A stretch of DNA of 64,000 nucleotides from Clostridium_AT radicumherbarum (lineage in GTDB: Bacteria; Bacillota; Clostridia; Clostridiales; Clostridiaceae), in the NCBI RefSeq assembly GCF_045310525.1, contig NZ_JBJHZY010000002.1, positions 783,817 through 847,816 on the forward strand. The letters run 5' to 3'. Each line of letters begins with the position of its first letter. Position 1 is the stretch's first letter. The translations under genes and the position numbers were made by a program. A model generated the notes under the pieces. It was not told the DNA's origin and ran no database searches. It worked only from the letters and a program-made list of their open reading frames with translations. Shown piece after piece: positions 63,053 to 64,000 of this stretch.

Positions 63053-63757
63053 CTATAATTTTATTTCAACTCGTTCAAGCTTTGCAATTACATTAATATC
63101 TTTAATATATACAGTTTCAGTTCTGAGGCTTCCTTTATTGCTTATTAATAGCACCTTGTTATTATCTAATTTCTTAATCTGTCTTATTATTCTTTCTGAA
63201 TTAAGGTCTATTAGGCATATTGCATTATTTTCTACTTCATGTGTTAAATGAGCAAATGCAATATCTCCCTGGGCTATTCTAAACATACGCATATCATCAT
63301 TTTCTACTAAAAGATACAAAACCTTATCTTGTGAAAAACCTTCAATTTTATTAGATATAACTGGCAACTGCCTAGATCCAATTACACTTTTTAGATCATA
63401 TTTATATATTGGAACTGTTTTTATTACTGAGCTTAATGCACTGCTCCATTGGTCATTTATCTCTGCTAAATCCTTATTTGAAGCTTTTCCTGTATATGAC
63501 CTGCTGACCTTGACTGTCTCTGATTTTATGCCTACTTCTCCTCTGTCTGCTTCTTCTTCCATGGACATATTTACATCATTTATATCTTTGCCAACAATTT
63601 TCGAAACCTTAGCTAGCATACTTTCATTTAATATCTTTCTCCCAAGCTCTACTTCATTAATAAAACTTTCAGCAACACCAAGCTTTTTAGCCAACTGTTT
63701 TTGGCTTAATCCAAGCTTTTCTCTCGAATCTTTCAATTTTTCTCCAACTCTACTCAT
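63053..63757 (-). CDS. XRE regulator with S24/LexA-like domain lacking the catalytic dyad
   Basis: About 234 residues from the ATG at 63757, after GAGGGA. The HTH is LKDSREKLGLSQKQLAKKLGVAESFINEVELGRK (residues about 9-42). The C-terminal half has the S24/LexA-like fold: ENDDMRMFRIAQGD occupies the place of the usual GDSMxPxIxxGD, but the catalytic Ser is Asp and the usual Lys is an Arg in ERIIRQIKKL. It therefore cannot self-cleave by the LexA mechanism and probably senses or dimerises instead. It leads a three-gene operon with the binding protein and HD-GYP protein. Confidence 0.82.
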   Translation of the reverse strand: MSRVGEKLKDSREKLGLSQKQLAKKLGVAESFINEVELGRKILNESMLAKVSKIVGKDINDVNMSMEEEADRGEVGIKSETVKVSRSYTGKASNKDLAEINDQWSSALSSVIKTVPIYKYDLKSVIGSRQLPVISNKIEGFSQDKVLYLLVENDDMRMFRIAQGDIAFAHLTHEVENNAICLIDLNSERIIRQIKKLDNNKVLLISNKGSLRTETVYIKDINVIAKLERVEIKL

Positions 63758-63886
63758 TGTCAATCCCTCATTTCAGCAATATTATATATAATAATACATA
63801 TATTTTATTACAGAATTTTCAAGTTGGCAAGTAAAGACTCTTTTTATACATAAATAAGTGTTTAAATTATTTATATTTAATTATAA

Positions 63887-63930
63887 AAAAAGAAGAGGTT
63901 AGAAATTTAAATTTCTAACCTCTTCTTTTT

Positions 63931-63931
<1 letters not shown>
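63887..63931. terminator. Strong bidirectional terminator
   Basis: AAAAAAGAAGAGGTTAGAAA pairs fully with its complement to 63931, flanked by A and T runs, directly beyond the tRNA-Cys. Confidence 0.9.

Positions 63932-64000
<69 letters not shown>

Overview
The window is a 64 kb piece of an anaerobic, spore-forming Clostridium-type chromosome. It is AT-rich by eye (roughly 30% GC) and uses strong AGGAGG-type ribosome sites. It carries spore genes (spmA/spmB, a gerA-type germinant receptor operon, two proteins with SpoIID-type domains), a clostridial Suf Fe-S operon, a reverse rubrerythrin and flagellar motAB. No phage, transposase, CRISPR array or antibiotic cluster was seen.

Layout. 1-3.6 kb: a partial membrane protein, a yjdI/yjdJ-like pair, a GC-richer SpoIID-like/peptidoglycan-binding/LysM protein, and a decayed multicopper oxidase fragment. 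3.6-7.7 kb: motB, motA, and glmS with its glmS ribozyme leader. 7.9-13.5 kb: gtrA and the sufCBDSU operon with two Rrf2/IscR-like operators. 13.6-17.3 kb: an M-box (Mg2+) riboswitch and terminator, a 41-codon small ORF, and a duplicated-permease ABC transporter with its ATPase. 17.3-31.3 kb: a PfkB sugar kinase, metG with a T-box leader, a SWIM-SNF2 helicase, a DUF2334 deacetylase-like protein, an M16C peptidase and an ABC exporter. 31.6-36.7 kb: spmAB, a zinc-finger/coiled-coil pair, rubrerythrin, glutaredoxin, an RluF-like synthase, a cluster of five perfect DnaA boxes, and a class D sortase. 36.7-41.8 kb: a NatAB-like exporter, an orphan MASE3-PAS histidine kinase, ispF and a cold-shock protein. 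41.9-46.7 kb: a gerA-C-D-B operon ending in comB. 46.9-50.0 kb: LacI and PucR/CdaR-type regulators with an MsmX/UgpC ATPase. 50.2-56.1 kb: two radical SAM proteins, a lipoprotein, a YkvI-like transporter and an MFS transporter. 56.2-64 kb: an H-NOX chemoreceptor, a SpoIID protein, an operon of an XRE/S24-like regulator, a periplasmic-type binding protein and an HD-GYP phosphodiesterase, and a partial tRNA-Cys.

Four RNA control elements are recognisable: glmS ribozyme, M-box, Met T-box and several strong intrinsic terminators. The most unusual features are: (i) the M-box driving a small ORF plus an ABC importer without a binding protein; (ii) a dispersed hairpin repeat whose 3' flank supplies the Shine-Dalgarno of three unrelated genes, tandemly triplicated with paired changes in one place; (iii) a DnaA-box cluster between convergent genes, away from any dnaA; (iv) GC-rich palindromes of one style found only between convergent genes; (v) comB translationally coupled to a germination operon; and (vi) an H-NOX receptor keeping the full distal-pocket set of the O2-binding Thermoanaerobacter protein.

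Functions are assigned from recognised motifs and family knowledge; no database search was run. Start codons were moved from the longest open frame where a Shine-Dalgarno clearly favours an internal ATG.
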